Below, piece after piece: positions 9,662-20,590 of a stretch of 64,000 nucleotides of DNA (its first letter is position 1; every line of letters begins with the position of its first letter). The notes beneath the pieces are model-generated. The model worked only from the letters and a program-made list of their open reading frames with translations, made no database searches and had not been told where the DNA came from. The translations under genes were made by a program, and so were the position numbers. The DNA lies in NCBI GenBank assembly GCA_032433595.1, contig JASWJB010000204.1, positions 1-64,000 on the forward strand, read 5' to 3'. Source of the DNA: Conoideocrella luteorostrata (taxonomy: Eukaryota > Ascomycota > Sordariomycetes > Hypocreales > Clavicipitaceae).

Positions 9662-12502
9662 ATGAGCGAGAGCTTCGACTGGACCTACCCGGGCCTAAAC
9701 TGGTCTCATTTCTACTCTCTTGCGAACCTCCTCTCGCTTCGAAACGGTGGCCAGGCCGAGCCTTCTTCGTTATGTGATGCGCTGCTCGAGGAAGACTGCG
9801 ATCCTGATGAAAACGGAGATGAGAATGCGCCAAGCGTGGATACGAGACTCGCTAATCAAATTTCGGACTCGGGCCATGGGACGCTTAAACGAAGGTTTCT
9901 TGATTGCTTGGCTGAATTCGCGGCGAACAAGAAGGGCGGGACGGCAGTTGCTTGCGCCGCTATGAAGGAGGCTGAAGACAATGTCGTCGTCTGGATTGCT
10001 CGTAATGAAGGGTTCTCGGATGTGGATAAGCCAGTGTTTGAAAAGTTGGGAAAGGCTCTGAGTTCGTTATTTTGTAACAGTGGTATGTGCCGCGCGACTG
10101 TTTTATTTCTGTATACCAAGCTAATGCTTCTTGACCAGCTGATCAGTCTGAGATTATTCTGTGGGAAGAGATGGTCTTGTACCACCATGACCGGATTGAA
10201 CACAGCTATATTCCTAACTTGAGGGCAAGCTTCAAAGCGTACGACACTATCCGCAGGGGGGATGATACCAACTCCACAGAAGACAGTTCCGTCTCTGATG
10301 CTGCCCTGTCCGACCTGCGGACTCTTCTCTTTGATCGTAACCTCCACGGTGCAAGCACCCTTGAAAAGCACACGAGGCTTGTTATCGCATCATACGACCT
10401 GCGTCGGACAAGAAGCATTGAGGAGATGCTTCATACCTCTCCAAGCGCGACTTCGAGGTCGAAGAGCTTGTGGTTGGATATCTGCCTGCTCGCCCGGCTT
10501 CGAGTTGCATTTCAGATCTTCAAGCACATTGCTCTCACGCTTCCAAGCTTCAAACAAGTCACGATTATCTTGGTCCTCCGTCCTCCTGCGCAGGCGAACC
10601 CATCTCAACGCCCGCTCAGCTTGAACCAGACCTTCGGTATCCTTCGACTTGACCTGAGCCCCGCTACCACGAAAGCCGTCTTAGGTCGGAATTGGACTAT
10701 CGCTAAGATTGAACGCGAGTTCGCAAAACTACAGAAGCAAAAGCCAAACGTACACGCCGAAGTTCAAATGCTAACGTCTCTAAATAGCAACGGACTATCC
10801 ACGTCGGGTGTGTTCCCGTATTTTGGATGCAGCAAGCTCAGCTGCTTGATGTGCAATCGCTTTATCCAGTCGTATGGGCGATTCACGACAAGAGGATGCC
10901 ATGGACGCCTCTTCAAGCCGTGGACGGTGCCAAGTGTGGATCGACTTCTGCCTGGTCAGGCCGATCGGATCGCAAAGGCTCTTATATCAGTGCAAAAGGA
11001 GGTCAAGCAGAAATTGAAGGCCTCGGTCGATGGCCATATCCGTCACGAACGAACTTCGGTTATTGGAGGAGGCAGTGTTTTAGGTGGTCAGCAGGAGGGG
11101 CGCCCACAGAGACAGCTGCAGATTGACCGGCTAAGGATGAAAGCAGAAAGTGACAGAGTTGCAGAAATGTTTAGAAGGTGAGCAAGTCTCGAGTATTTTC
11201 TCTCAATTTTTTCACCGATATGTGTGCTAAGGATGAAAAAGGCAAACAGAGAACAGCAGCACTCCAGACAGGCATATCTATTCAATTTCGGAAGGAGAGA
11301 ATCCGGTCGCGGAATGCAGCATATGCATGGGATTGACGACAAGACAGTGCAGCATTTGCAGCAAAGACTTCTTCTGCAGCGATTTCTGCCAGGAGAAAAG
11401 ATCCGGAAGCCATTTGTTCACATGCTCTAAACGTCCACTCACGTCGGCCGATTATCTCTGGAAGTCATTGGCGGAAGATTATATGCCTCAAGACGAGGAC
11501 GTTCTTGAAGATTTTGGATTCAACAACGTCGTCTTTGACGACAGGACGAACCTTCTAGGGGTCTACGGCGGCCTCTATCTCTCCGACAGGTTCTCAGCGG
11601 AGGACATACATGAATGGCGTGTTGGGGGCATTCTTGTTGATAAGATCAAGGAGTTCTATTACAGCATTCCGGAGAATTCCCGCGGGAAATACTTTCCCTG
11701 GTTTCTGAAGAATTTGCATGTCCTGTGGCACCCTATGAGCAAGGATGAAGCAGAACAAAAGTTGATAGCAACTTTCTATGACAAGGCCATGCCATACTTA
11801 GATGTCGAAGATCGCAAAAAGACGGCTAAGGATCTAAAGCCAGAAGCCAAAAGAGATAGTTACCACTTGCTGGCGGAAACATTACACCGGATAAGTCCCA
11901 ATCCAAGGGAAACAAACTGGTATTCTTTTGGCTTTGTAACCTGCCGCGGACATAGCGAAGAAAGTATGCTTGTAGATCTGTACCAGCTACTTCTCACCGA
12001 AAGCGACGGGAGTTTCTTCTACGAGTTCCATAGCGGTCGAAGAGGTGCTATTCAGCCTGCCACGCTCACACAGTTTTGGAAAGCATACGAAGCGGGAACA
12101 CTCATCCAACTCATGGATTCGAAGGGCCTAAAGGAACTACGATCTAGGCTTCCCTTCCTGGAGGGCTTTTTGTCTGTGCCGCCGGCCGGCCCTCACCCAT
12201 CCGTATGGAGCTTGAAGCAGTTTCTTGAGATCAGCGATCCGATAGACCATCCGCCCACTCGGTCAGTCAACATTGACTATGGGTTTATTAACTGCCGCAC
12301 TTTCGAGGAAACTTGCATCCTGAGGGAAATTTACGGAAAGGTTCTGAAGACCGCGAATCCACTAGAACTCCACCAGGCGTGTGTCTCTGGTGGTTTGTTT
12401 CAATTCGCAAGTGGTTATGTCCGGATGGAAGAGCGGTGGAGGTCACTGATGAGGAATTTTTATCCCTTGAAAGGGGTGGTGTTTGATAACACGTGTCTGT
12501 GA
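9662..12502 (+). CDS. OTT_1508-type deaminase domain plus MYND zinc finger protein
   Basis: Exons are 9662-10082, 10139-11177 and 11242-12502. Both introns (56 and 64 nt) are GT-AG and the joins keep frame, giving 906 residues. Residues 340-385 hold HAEVQ followed by a C-x4-C-x2-C cluster (FGCSKLSCLMC), the zinc-binding His-x-Glu and Cys pattern of the cytidine-deaminase-like superfamily, in the form known as OTT_1508 deaminase in fungi. Residues 511-550 match the MYND pattern C-x2-C-x7-C-x2-C-x4-C-x3-C-x7-H-x3-C. The start is the first ATG in frame (MSESFDW). Substrate unknown: nucleic acid or nucleotide deamination is inferred from the fold, and partner binding from MYND. The last seven codons and the stop lie inside an LTR (12480-12715), so the native C-terminus is probably lost. 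Confidence 0.8.
10083..10138 (+). other. Intron 1 of the deaminase-MYND gene
   Basis: It starts GTATGT, has GCTAATG near the 3' end and ends CCAG. Removing it joins two frames exactly through one Ala codon. Confidence 0.8.
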
Positions 12503-12715
12503 GTGGATACGTGGATACACTGGCAGTGAGAGAAAGGATACGAGGCCGCTGGGCCCAAGGCAGGAATCTGAGACAGGCGTGTCTCAGATTGTAGGGTTAT
12601 TTATAGGGAGATTTGGACAGGGCTGTCAGACGAGGAATGCTCCCTCCATCATCACTGTAACACAGCTCTTCCCATCAATGCAGATCAATTTGAACCTCTC
12701 TTGTCTATTCCAACA
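12480..12715 (+). mobile_element. Solo LTR, family A, without target duplication
   Basis: It begins TGTTTGATAACACGTG and ends TATTCCAACA. It aligns throughout with the 242-bp copy at 60352 (shared GAGAGAAAGGATACG, CTCAGATTGTAGGG, TTGAACCTCTC). Flanking 5-mers are GGTGG and CCTGC, so no target duplication remains. That suggests recombination or deletion at one edge. The left edge lies inside the open reading frame of the preceding gene. Confidence 0.75.
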
Positions 12716-13391
12716 CCTGCAGGACGCACCGGGCTCGTGACAAACCACTATGACGTCGTCAACGATGACCGATACTCGCATACCCAACGTTCTAAAGCCG
12801 CCTACATCAGTGGGGCGCCCTAGACAAGTCCAGGGCTAGGGGAGCCGGGGTCGTGGGTGGAGCCTAGAGGCATCGTGTGTACGGAGCAGGAGGTTGATGA
12901 TGAGCCACTTCTTGGCGTGGAACTTGACTACATAAGCGGACCGTACCACGGAGAATATGGGGACTCCCCACGTTCATGTAGCACCTGTTCATTCAACTGC
13001 TTTCTCGTCTCGTCTATTTTCAGGCTTATCTTGCGTCTGGTCTCAAAACGGTGTCTTGTAAGTCGGTGGCGGTGAGAGCAAAAAGCTGGTCGTAACTTGA
13101 GTGGAAAATTACTCTATAATGTTCAGTGCAGCGGCTAAAGAGTACCCACTCGTGATTGTCAAATGCCCCCGTCTGAGGCTTCCTCTAAGCAGAACGGGGC
13201 AGCTGATGGTGGAAAAGCCGATGATCTATCATGGCGGCCCAACATTGTGCTAGTACAATCCCGTGGTATAATGCCAAAAATGTTTACTTCACCGCTGGGC
13301 TTGCTGCAAGCACCTTGCGGTTATTTGGTGCCAGTTTCGCTGTTGAGCTGGAAACTCTAGCCACGCAAAATAACATGTACGCAGCGATAAT
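12716..13391. other. Unassigned sequence between two LTRs
   Basis: Short plus-strand frames at 12857-13075 and 13163-13360 are unrecognised. The second begins with a plausible ATG (MPPSEASSKQNG) and is cut by the LTR at 13392, so it may be a truncated gene start. Confidence in any gene here is low. Confidence 0.35.
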
Positions 13392-13585
13392 TGTTGTTTT
13401 GAGCAAGAGGAGGTCAAATTCATGTATATTGATGATGTAGATGATGATAGACGCAGAAAGATTCCTCCGGGAGCCTTGCTCAATTCCCCCTATAAATACC
13501 CCTATAAATTAGGCTTTCCGTGCCCTTGCTTCCTCCGTCCCGCTCCCTGCCTGGATATCCGTCCGAGCCTCTGTCCTTTCCGACA
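13392..13585 (-). mobile_element. Solo LTR, family A, with perfect 5-bp target duplication
   Basis: On the top strand it begins TGTTGTTTTGAGC and ends CCTTTCCGACA, and is flanked on both sides by ATAAT. Its body matches the reverse complement of family A (GTCAAATTCATGTATATTGATG, CCCCTATAAATACCCCTATAA). It is 194 bp, shorter than the 236-242 bp copies, so some internal loss has occurred. Confidence 0.75.
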
Positions 13586-13620
13586 ATAATATGCTGGATG
13601 ATAAGAACTTGTCAGATTCT

Positions 13621-14135
13621 TCACTCTACAATAGGCATGAGAAACGCTGTCTCTTTATAGATTTTCCAGCTGCGAACCGCCTCATCCGACAAAGAACCAT
13701 CCCATCCGCCGGCTTTGCCTTCCCACCTCCACCAATACAGCGAGACGCCCCGCAGCTTCAGCATGTCTCCCTCCTTGAGATTCATTTGCGGCATGGCTTT
13801 GGCTAGCACACCGGCGCAATCCATCTCACCGGCCACAAACTCAGGCGCGAATGATGTGGTTGTGACATTGCTGATTGAAAATTGAGGTATGGACTCGTAG
13901 GCTTGGGCGTAGAAGTCGCGCACGGCGTCCCAGCCCTGCACAGTGACACCAGCAACTAAACCTATTAGAAACAAATCGCTACTCAGGAATGGATGTCCGG
14001 GGTACATTTATTGGTAAAGATAATGTCTTTCGACATGGATGCCATGAGAGCGTCGACATCGCGACTCTCTGAGGCGGCCCTGAGCAGCTCCTGGCGCGCC
14101 TTCGCCAGGGCTTGGATTGCTTCCTGAGTAGCCAT
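13621..14135 (-). CDS. SnoaL-like / NTF2-fold small protein
   Basis: Two exons (14135-14006 and 13961-13621) joined across a 44-nt intron (donor GTACCC, acceptor TAATAG) give 156 residues in frame. The start (MATQEAIQALAKARQELLRA) is the first ATG of an open helix-like stretch. DVDALMASMSKDIIFTNK then GWDAVRDFYAQAYESIPQF is the typical N-terminal helix-strand-helix of SnoaL-like polyketide-cyclase or NTF2-like proteins. YWWRWEGKAGGWDG is near the C-terminus. Such proteins bind small hydrophobic ligands, and some are cyclases or isomerases in secondary metabolism. No biosynthetic partner is visible nearby, so the substrate is unknown. The donor is not the strongest consensus, so the intron end is the least certain part. 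Confidence 0.65.
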
Positions 14136-14280
14136 TATGGTGTATGGTAGACGTTGATTGAGGGCTACAAGCCAGAGATTGTTTCGGTAGCTCAAAAGAA
14201 CTCTTGTTAGGATATGAAGCGCCTTGATCGCTTTTAGAGAATCTAGGTGTATTACTCGCGGACTGTTGGAAGGGCTGCGC

Positions 14281-14332
14281 CTTTTATAACCCCTCATCCG
14301 TGACGAGGCGTATTTTTGTGACGAGGCGTATT
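14281..14332 (-). promoter_or_regulatory. TATA-like box and 15-bp direct repeat upstream of the SnoaL-like gene
   Basis: Read on the minus strand, GTTATAAAAG (14290-14281) lies about 145 bp upstream of the start codon. Just beyond it are two exact copies of GTGACGAGGCGTATT (top strand 14300-14314 and 14318-14332), 18 bp apart. Each contains TGACG, half of a CRE/bZIP site. This is consistent with a dimeric or tandem activator site, but that is inference. Confidence 0.45.
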
Positions 14333-15240
14333 CCTTTTGCAGTGGGTACTACTAAGAAGGCACCAATCTGACACCCCCGCAGTCCCACCGCGCGGGCGGG
14401 GAGGCCAGTCGTATAGATCGCTTTCGGTCTGTCACAAATTAGAAAGGTGTGTCAGCAGGGCCAATTAGTGGCGCCCACAGAGAAGATGGTATGGATGCTA
14501 TAGTCCTAGCCGACGAGCGTCGTCATGCGCTTGTATAATAGTGTATCGGCCGTGGTTGGATGATGAAAAGTAGATCCAAAGTTTCGGCGGCACGCTGTCT
14601 AGCTGCGCCAATGGCAGCGTCATCTGGATGTTCAAGCTGGAGGCGTTAACCTTGGAGCGGTGGCGTAGCGTGACGCCGATTTTCCTCGAAGATTCATGAG
14701 ATTCGTTCGTGACGACCCGCACTCTTTTGCGGGTCGAATTAATTTAATTCGGCTATTATTGACCTAGAAATAGTTTCCTGGAATAGTCTGATCGTGTTGC
14801 AGTCGGAGTGATGGTAATGGTTGATGAATATCGTAGGGCGGCGTTAAGTTGTTATGGGTTCGTGAAGCCCGAAAATATATAGCTGATGGCAAATGAGTTA
14901 TCTGCCTGAATATTCAACTTCCGCGATACAAGTGTTACTTCCGTCAAAGTCATGCATCTAGCTGAGAACAGCCATGTTCTTAGCGATGCTATACTAAAGC
15001 TTTTTTCCTTCCTTAACACCTAGCAGCCTACGGGTCTTCTTATATTAGAGCTAAACGTCTATTCGCCGAGTGACTCGGAACACTGGTTCAAAAACTATAA
15101 TTTTCGACTTGATCATGAAGAGGTTGGAAATTTGATCCAGCTGCAGGATACTGCTACTACTAATGGCTGGCACCACCCAAGTCACGGCTAGATCCATGAC
15201 CAGCAGGTTGATGCTCCTCCTGGGCCGGCTACATTGCGGC
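14333..15240. other. No recognised gene
   Basis: Minus-strand frames at 14498-14722 and 15051-15329 are short and unrecognised. The interval is otherwise featureless to the eye. Confidence 0.4.
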
Positions 15241-15243
15241 GTT

Positions 15244-15700
15244 TCACCCCGTCCTGCGTCAGCCTTCCGGAAGATATCCCCGAAGCCCACGCAGTTACAG
15301 GATTTTTCGTGACATGGGTATGCATACAAACTTCCTATTTAATTTCTTTCTAACACGTCCAACAGGACTAGCCCCTGCGATCCGGAATAGTACACCGAAC
15401 CACGTCAGAACGGTCTTTATCTTTGAAGAGTTCAACGACTCTCTTGTGTCGGCATTAAACGACTCGAGCTTTATAACCACTAGTCCAGTCGCAAGTCTTA
15501 GGCTGGCTAGCGCCTTCGCCTCGAAATGCCGTGACTTGGAATGCCTACGAGTCGAAAACGAAAGATTACAGAATGTCATGATCAGGTCCCATGGCGATGC
15601 TGTTTTTCATTTGCGCTTGCCAAGTGAAGTTGTTGATCCAGCATCAACGCGGCAGATACGTCGGGAAACTATGATGTCGGAAGCGACAGTTTGGAAGTGA
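15244..15700 (+). pseudogene. Unrecognised coding remnant ending in an LTR
   Basis: A plus-strand frame runs from about 15366 to a stop at 15698-15700. A good intron precedes it (GTATGCATAC at 15318, TCTAACACG, CCAACAG ending 15365), and the upstream frame joins to it. The predicted part (NSTPNHVRTVFIFEEFNDSL and onward) has normal protein composition but no motif I know. From 15675 the frame is inside the LTR, which supplies the last eight codons and the stop. The original 3' part is missing. Stops in the upstream frame leave no convincing start. Confidence 0.25.
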
Positions 15701-15930
15701 ATTGGAAGGGAAAATAAAAACATATAAATTGATGAATATTGACGATGATGATAGATGATCTAATTGCCCTTTCAATCCCCGTCCAAATGCTTCCTTTTAT
15801 GCCTGCTATCCTTCCTGCCTCTGATATCTCGTATTCCTCGTATCCCCACATTATTGACCTTTCCGAGGTCATGACCAAATTCCTCCGTGATATTCAATAG
15901 TCCAAAGCCAATAACCTCTCTTATCCGACA
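15675..15930 (+). mobile_element. Solo LTR, family C
   Basis: It begins TGTCGGAAGCGACAG and ends TTATCCGACA, so TGTCGGA and TCCGACA form short inverted ends. It aligns over its length with 60816-61069 (shared AAATTGATGAATATTGACGA, CCAAATGCTTCCTTTTATGC, GACCTTTCCGAGGTCATGAC). The flanking 5-mers (TATGA, CATAA) do not match. Confidence 0.65.
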
Positions 15931-15952
15931 CATAATGCAAAGAGTAGTCTGG

Positions 15953-16330
15953 TCAGTGGTTCTGCGACTTTGAATCGCATTCATGTCTGAAAGATTTCGC
16001 TGTCTGGTAGTCTCGTCTAAGTACTAGGTTGAAAAAGATCAGAGAAACAGTGGTTGAGGACATTGCCGAGATCTTGAAGACAATTTTAAATTTGAGACGG
16101 CGGTGAAGGAGTAAACTGTCTCCCCGTACGACTATCCCACGTTCTTCGTGTAGATAGGCGAGGCCGAGGAGCATTTGCGAAAGACAAGACACACTGTTCT
16201 TCAGTGGGGCTGTATTTGCTGAGATGCCCACCCCCCGAGGGTAGCAAAGCATCACACAAGATGTGTAGAAGTCTGGCCGTGCGGGTCGATCCCCGCTCGT
16301 GTCTGCTATAATACACCACATTTGATGCAC
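15953..16330 (-). pseudogene. Protein-kinase-like fragment
   Basis: The minus-strand frame contains LSQMLLGLAYLHEERGIVV, which resembles the helix E to catalytic loop of protein kinases (LxxLxxGLxYLHExxIVHxD). FKIVFKIS follows. The catalytic HRD aspartate region is not preserved (GIVVRGDSLLLHR). No glycine loop, no activation segment and no full lobe is present, so at most this is a dead scrap. The similarity is short and could mislead. Confidence 0.3.
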
Positions 16331-17810
16331 CTCTTTGTAGCGACGGAAACCATTTAACCTTTTTATAGTCAGATTCCCACCTGAATAGAAGTATCCCTTA
16401 GTGCACTAGTCCTACTTGGCCCACGTCGCTTGTCATGACATGCCTACGGCCTTAACGCAGTCAAAGGGATTGTAGTGTGGTTCGGCAAGCCAGGGTGGAT
16501 CACGTGAATCATTCTCTCTGTACTCCGCGGGGGCTGGCTGCCAATATTCTATTGCTTTATTTGGCACAAGAGTACTCCGTGCTCCGGCACGACTCCACCA
16601 AAAACATGCCTCCGATGAGGATATGTAATCTGGAGAGACAGTTAAAAAGCCCGATAAGGGCCGGACCAGGTCCACTCTAATGCGCCCTCCCCGCTCCGTC
16701 CCGTCCCGCCCCGCCCTCCTGTCTAATTTTATAATTTTATTGCGCAGCCAACAAGAACGAAGAGACGCGCTCCCTTTCCGCCTCGTCAAACCCCCTCACC
16801 CCCACCTGCCCCCGGCCACCAAAAAAAATGCAGCGTAGTAATATCATACTGCAAATCGTCCAGAAACGGAAAGCGAGTTCTCGGTGCACAAGAGAGGGAC
16901 GGAAGGAACTAGACGGCGTTCCGCAAGTTTCAGGCCAGGAAACCAACGGTACCACGTATGAAGCAAGATACGACGATTTCCAAGAAGGTGGTGCGGCAAC
17001 GACGGCGGAGACAAGAGCATATCACCATTCCTGCACCTACAGATGACTTAGGGAAGCAAGCTTCAATACAATACAGAGAGTCTCTATAGGTTCTTGCCTA
17101 GCTACGTAAAACAACCTAGCACCTTTTAGGGCAGACACGATATTCTAAGCGGCTTCATCAATCGAAACCGGAGATGAGCTAGCGCACCCTGTGAGGCATT
17201 CCCTAACTCGACATGCGTTGCCAGAGTAAATGTAGAGACTTCAGTTGGAATATTCTGTCAACCACGTGATAAGCCACACGCTCTTTCCCGCAAGAGAGAA
17301 TTCAGGCAAACATCTCTAGCAACTTTCATTGTGGATCGTAGTACGGAGTGATGTGGTTGCATGGATTTAGGCTAGTCCTAAGTGAGCTACAGGATTTTGA
17401 CTTTGCAGCAAGGCCGCGATGGTATGTATCTACACTTTCCACGCACATCATGTGTGGGCGCCGCCACCTTTTCAAAGGTCGAACCTTCCGAGTGAGTCAA
17501 CTTTTGGCAGACCAATCACAGGCGTGAGGGATCTTGGGAACCTAGCTTTGCGCAGAGTTTATGTGTAGCCAGATGTACCCCTGTCGTCCTCGCCATCTGC
17601 TTCATATTGAGCACACCGAAAAATTTGGATTGCAATCATGACGCGACACATATCCCGGAATACTCATCATTTTGTGCTGTGATAAGTGAAGATATAAAAT
17701 GCCTGACAGCCTAATTTGGGAATTGAAGAGGAGTTTATGCAAAATCGAATGCATTGACAAAAAGAAGGCAATAACCACTTGACCATCTTTCAGGTTTGGG
17801 AAGAGCAAAG
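16331..17810. other. No recognised gene
   Basis: A plus-strand frame at 16828-17046 and minus-strand frames at 16433-16955 are unrecognised; the latter reflect GC-rich low-complexity sequence around 16680-16820. From 17050 to 17600 there is no frame over 60 codons. A minus frame at 17602-17877 partly overlaps the start of the duplicated block. Confidence 0.4.
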
Positions 17811-18815
17811 ATACTTGTCTGTACTGATTGCATATGTACTGGGTACGAAGCTGCGGCGGAATTGTCCAGCCAGCCACTCCACCACTAAAGCCTGCCGTAG
17901 CGCCAACTCAAAAGTACCTCGTAGACGCTGGTGCAAAGCTTCTCTGCACGATGCGCGAATATAAAACAGCCGACTATTCTCCCTCGAATTCGAGAGTGGT
18001 TTTCATCAGCTTTGCGCACTTGTCGCAGATTTTTCTATCCATCTTGAATGAGTGAAGAGTCAAATGAGTGGCAAAAAAATGTCTGCCGCAGAGGGCAGAC
18101 GGTGCCTTCAGTTATCTCCACTAGGAGGGTGTTTTCCACATTCGAGGGTATCAAACCCCGTCAGTTTTGTACACATTGTTCATCATTAGGCTTTATTGTG
18201 GGAATCGTTTTTTTGGTTCATATAGCTCTACGCTGAGCTGAAATCAGCGGATTGTGGGAAGAGCTGAGTTTGGTGTTGTCGACGCCTTCCTCAGTTATTA
18301 CGTTCGTTGCCGGGGGAGCATGGGCACTTGGGGCATCCTCCAAACCATGCGAAGAACAGTGATGACTATCTAATCCTCTGCTCTGAGCTTCTTGGCTCGC
18401 TACCAAGGATTAAAGAAACTGAGTTCTCCTTTAGAAATTGTGGTTTCCTCCCTTCCCCCTTTTCTTCTCCTTTCTTTCTATGTTCTTCTTCTTCACTTTT
18501 TCTGCAAACCTGCGTTACTCGGTACCATGAAGCCGTGTCGTGTCGAAAACAGCTCTAGAAACATATTATATCTGAGCGGGTTACCTTTGTTAGCTGTTGT
18601 TCTGATCTTGTTTCGTCTGCTTATTGATAGCTGTGAGTTAGCTCTCGCTCTTTTTTAGCTTTATTTTTCCTTTATTTCTAAGACCTCCATTATCTTCTTA
18701 CCAAAAGCGTCGTAAGATTGCATATAGTGACCGCCACATATATCACTCGATGGGAATGTCTACCTCCGGCCCCGCCGAGTCGTTTTCTCGAGGTTATCCC
18801 AGGCGCTACAGCCCA
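17811..18815 (+). repeat. Diverged direct duplication, copy 1
   Basis: This block is related to 19356-20075 in the same order and orientation. Matching stretches include GCGAATATAAAACAGC, GGATTAAAGAAACTGAG, TTGTTTCGTCTGCTTATTG and TTTTTCCTTTATTTCT. In copy 1 a frame reads LVDAGAKLLCTMREYKTADY, which matches the copy-2 peptide (VDAAAKLFCMTREYKTAEY). A short C-x2-C-type segment (VCTDCICTGYE) precedes it. The shared peptide suggests that both derive from one coding ancestor. Boundaries are approximate. Confidence 0.6.
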
Positions 18816-19355
18816 GTCTCAGTCCGCTCATTACTCGCCGCACAAGCTCAGCAACTCAGCCGAGCAACACATACCGCGCAACAAGCGACAACTCGCATTC
18901 TTCTTAGAAACAATATTGATGGACTCGCGACGTATTATAATACCCCTCTGCCATTCTTGTCCGCCCATCTAAATCGATCCCGCGTGTCCATTTATTGACG
19001 GCGCAGCGAACTCCAGGTCTTGCGATCCTTACCTTAGCTGTGATGTTTTGGCCGCTTAGCCCATTCTTGCCATGATTCCAGGGCCAGCTTTCCCGAGATT
19101 CAAACAGTACCAAAATTAGCCGCTGTTACCACCGAACCTACCGTAACTGTCACTCGCTTCCATCGGCCGATTATTGTCGGCGTCGACCGTGTTCTGGATT
19201 TGGCGAATTCGTCTGTCCCAAGACCTCGCAACATTCCTTCGTATAACTTAACCCCATCTAACCAACTACAGCCAAAATGGCCTACCATCGCTCCTGCATT
19301 CAAGCTCACACTTCTGCCGACTACCTATTCCCCTCGGACTGTGCGTACGGCAATG
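18816..19355. other. Spacer between the two duplicated blocks
   Basis: A plus frame at 18750-18998 (MGMSTSGPAESFSRGYPRRY) overlaps the end of copy 1 and is unrecognised. Around 19110-19320 another plus frame has protein-like composition (AAVTTEPTVTVTRFHRP). Both may be parts of the same decayed gene as the duplicated blocks. Confidence 0.3.
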
Positions 19356-20075
19356 TGGCTGTACTGATTTTAAATGTTCTGAGTACGAACTTACAGGGAA
19401 AAAAGCTAGCTAGCCCCTCCGCTACTAAATCTAAAACCTGCATAGCGTTAACTTTGAATGTGCGTCGTAGACGCTGCTGCTAAGCTTTTCTGCATGACGC
19501 GCGAATATAAAACAGCTGAATATCCTCTCTCGAATTCGATATTAATCTTCTTCGGCTTTCCCGCTTGGGTCGAGTGGTCCCGCCACTCGAGGGTATCAAA
19601 AACCGTCTCCTTTGTACACGTCGCCTGTGAACAGTGATGACGATCTAATCCTCTCCTCCGAGCTTCCTGACTCGCTGACAAGGATTAAAGAAACTGAGTT
19701 CTGTTTGGAGATTGCACCCCCCTTCGCTCCCCTCTTTCCTTTTTCCTCTTTCTGTTTTTTTTTTCTTCTCTTTTCATAAACCCGCGTGTCTCGGTGGTTC
19801 CATAAAGCCGTGTCGACAAAAGCTCTGATCTCACATTATACCCGAGCGGTTACCCTTGCTAGATGCCCTCCCGGTCTTGTTTCGTCTGCTTATTGATAGC
19901 TGTGACTTGACTCACGGTATTGTGTTGGCTTTGTTTTTCCTTTATTTCTGAGACGTTCGCCATCTTCATGTCAAAAGCGTCGGAAATGGTGTGTAGTTCA
20001 CATCATCACTCAATGGCATGTCTACCTCTTTCCCACCCCGCCGAGTCATCTTCCTGAGGTCACCCCGGATGCTGC
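19356..20075 (+). repeat. Diverged direct duplication, copy 2
   Basis: Same order of matches as copy 1 but about 290 bp shorter, mainly through loss in the part corresponding to 18040-18300. The conserved peptide is VDAAAKLFCMTREYKTAEY. The offset between copies is about 1.3-1.55 kb. Neither copy has LTR-like TG...CA ends that I can define. Confidence 0.6.
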
Positions 20076-20425
20076 CTGCGCTCTCCTGTGAACTTTTACT
20101 AAGTTTTCACATATTTGGAGCTATTTTGACTCGGATACATATCTTGTTTTTGTTATTTACTATTTAAGATGGCGTCAATTGGAGATAAAATCCCCTAGTC
20201 GAGGGTCATAAGCCCAAAACATTTCAGATTTCTTCCTAGACACGTCCCGTCAACGACGAACTTCTTCACACTGCCTGAAGAAATACTCACCGTAGCATAA
20301 AACTACTTTAATAGAAGAAATGACACAAGTTGAACCACACTCAAGCGGCCGCTGCGTCTCTCTTAAATACATAAGCTACTTTATCAAAAGTTCCAAGGTT
20401 TAAGAGATGATCTGGACTGTAAATT
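20076..20425. other. No gene seen
   Basis: No frame above 60 codons on either strand and no repeat recognised between the duplicated block and the next LTR. Confidence 0.5.
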
Positions 20426-20590
20426 TGTTGGATTGGATAAGACAGGGTCAAATTCGTGTGCATTGATGGTGAGAGTAGTGTTACGATGATGATGGATCAG
20501 AATTCCTCCACTGACGGCCCCGTCCATATCCCCCTACTTATACCCCTATTAGCTGAGATACTCTTGTTTCTGCGTCCTGCCTCAGGCCTG
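20426..20590 (-). mobile_element. Truncated LTR, family A
   Basis: It starts TGTTGGATTGG on the top strand and follows the reverse-oriented family A sequence (GTCAAATTCGTGTGCATTGATG, CATATCCCCCTACTTATACCCC). The match ends near CCTGCCTCAGGC. From there the sequence passes into the APH-kinase fragment, so this LTR end marks the break of that gene. Confidence 0.6.
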
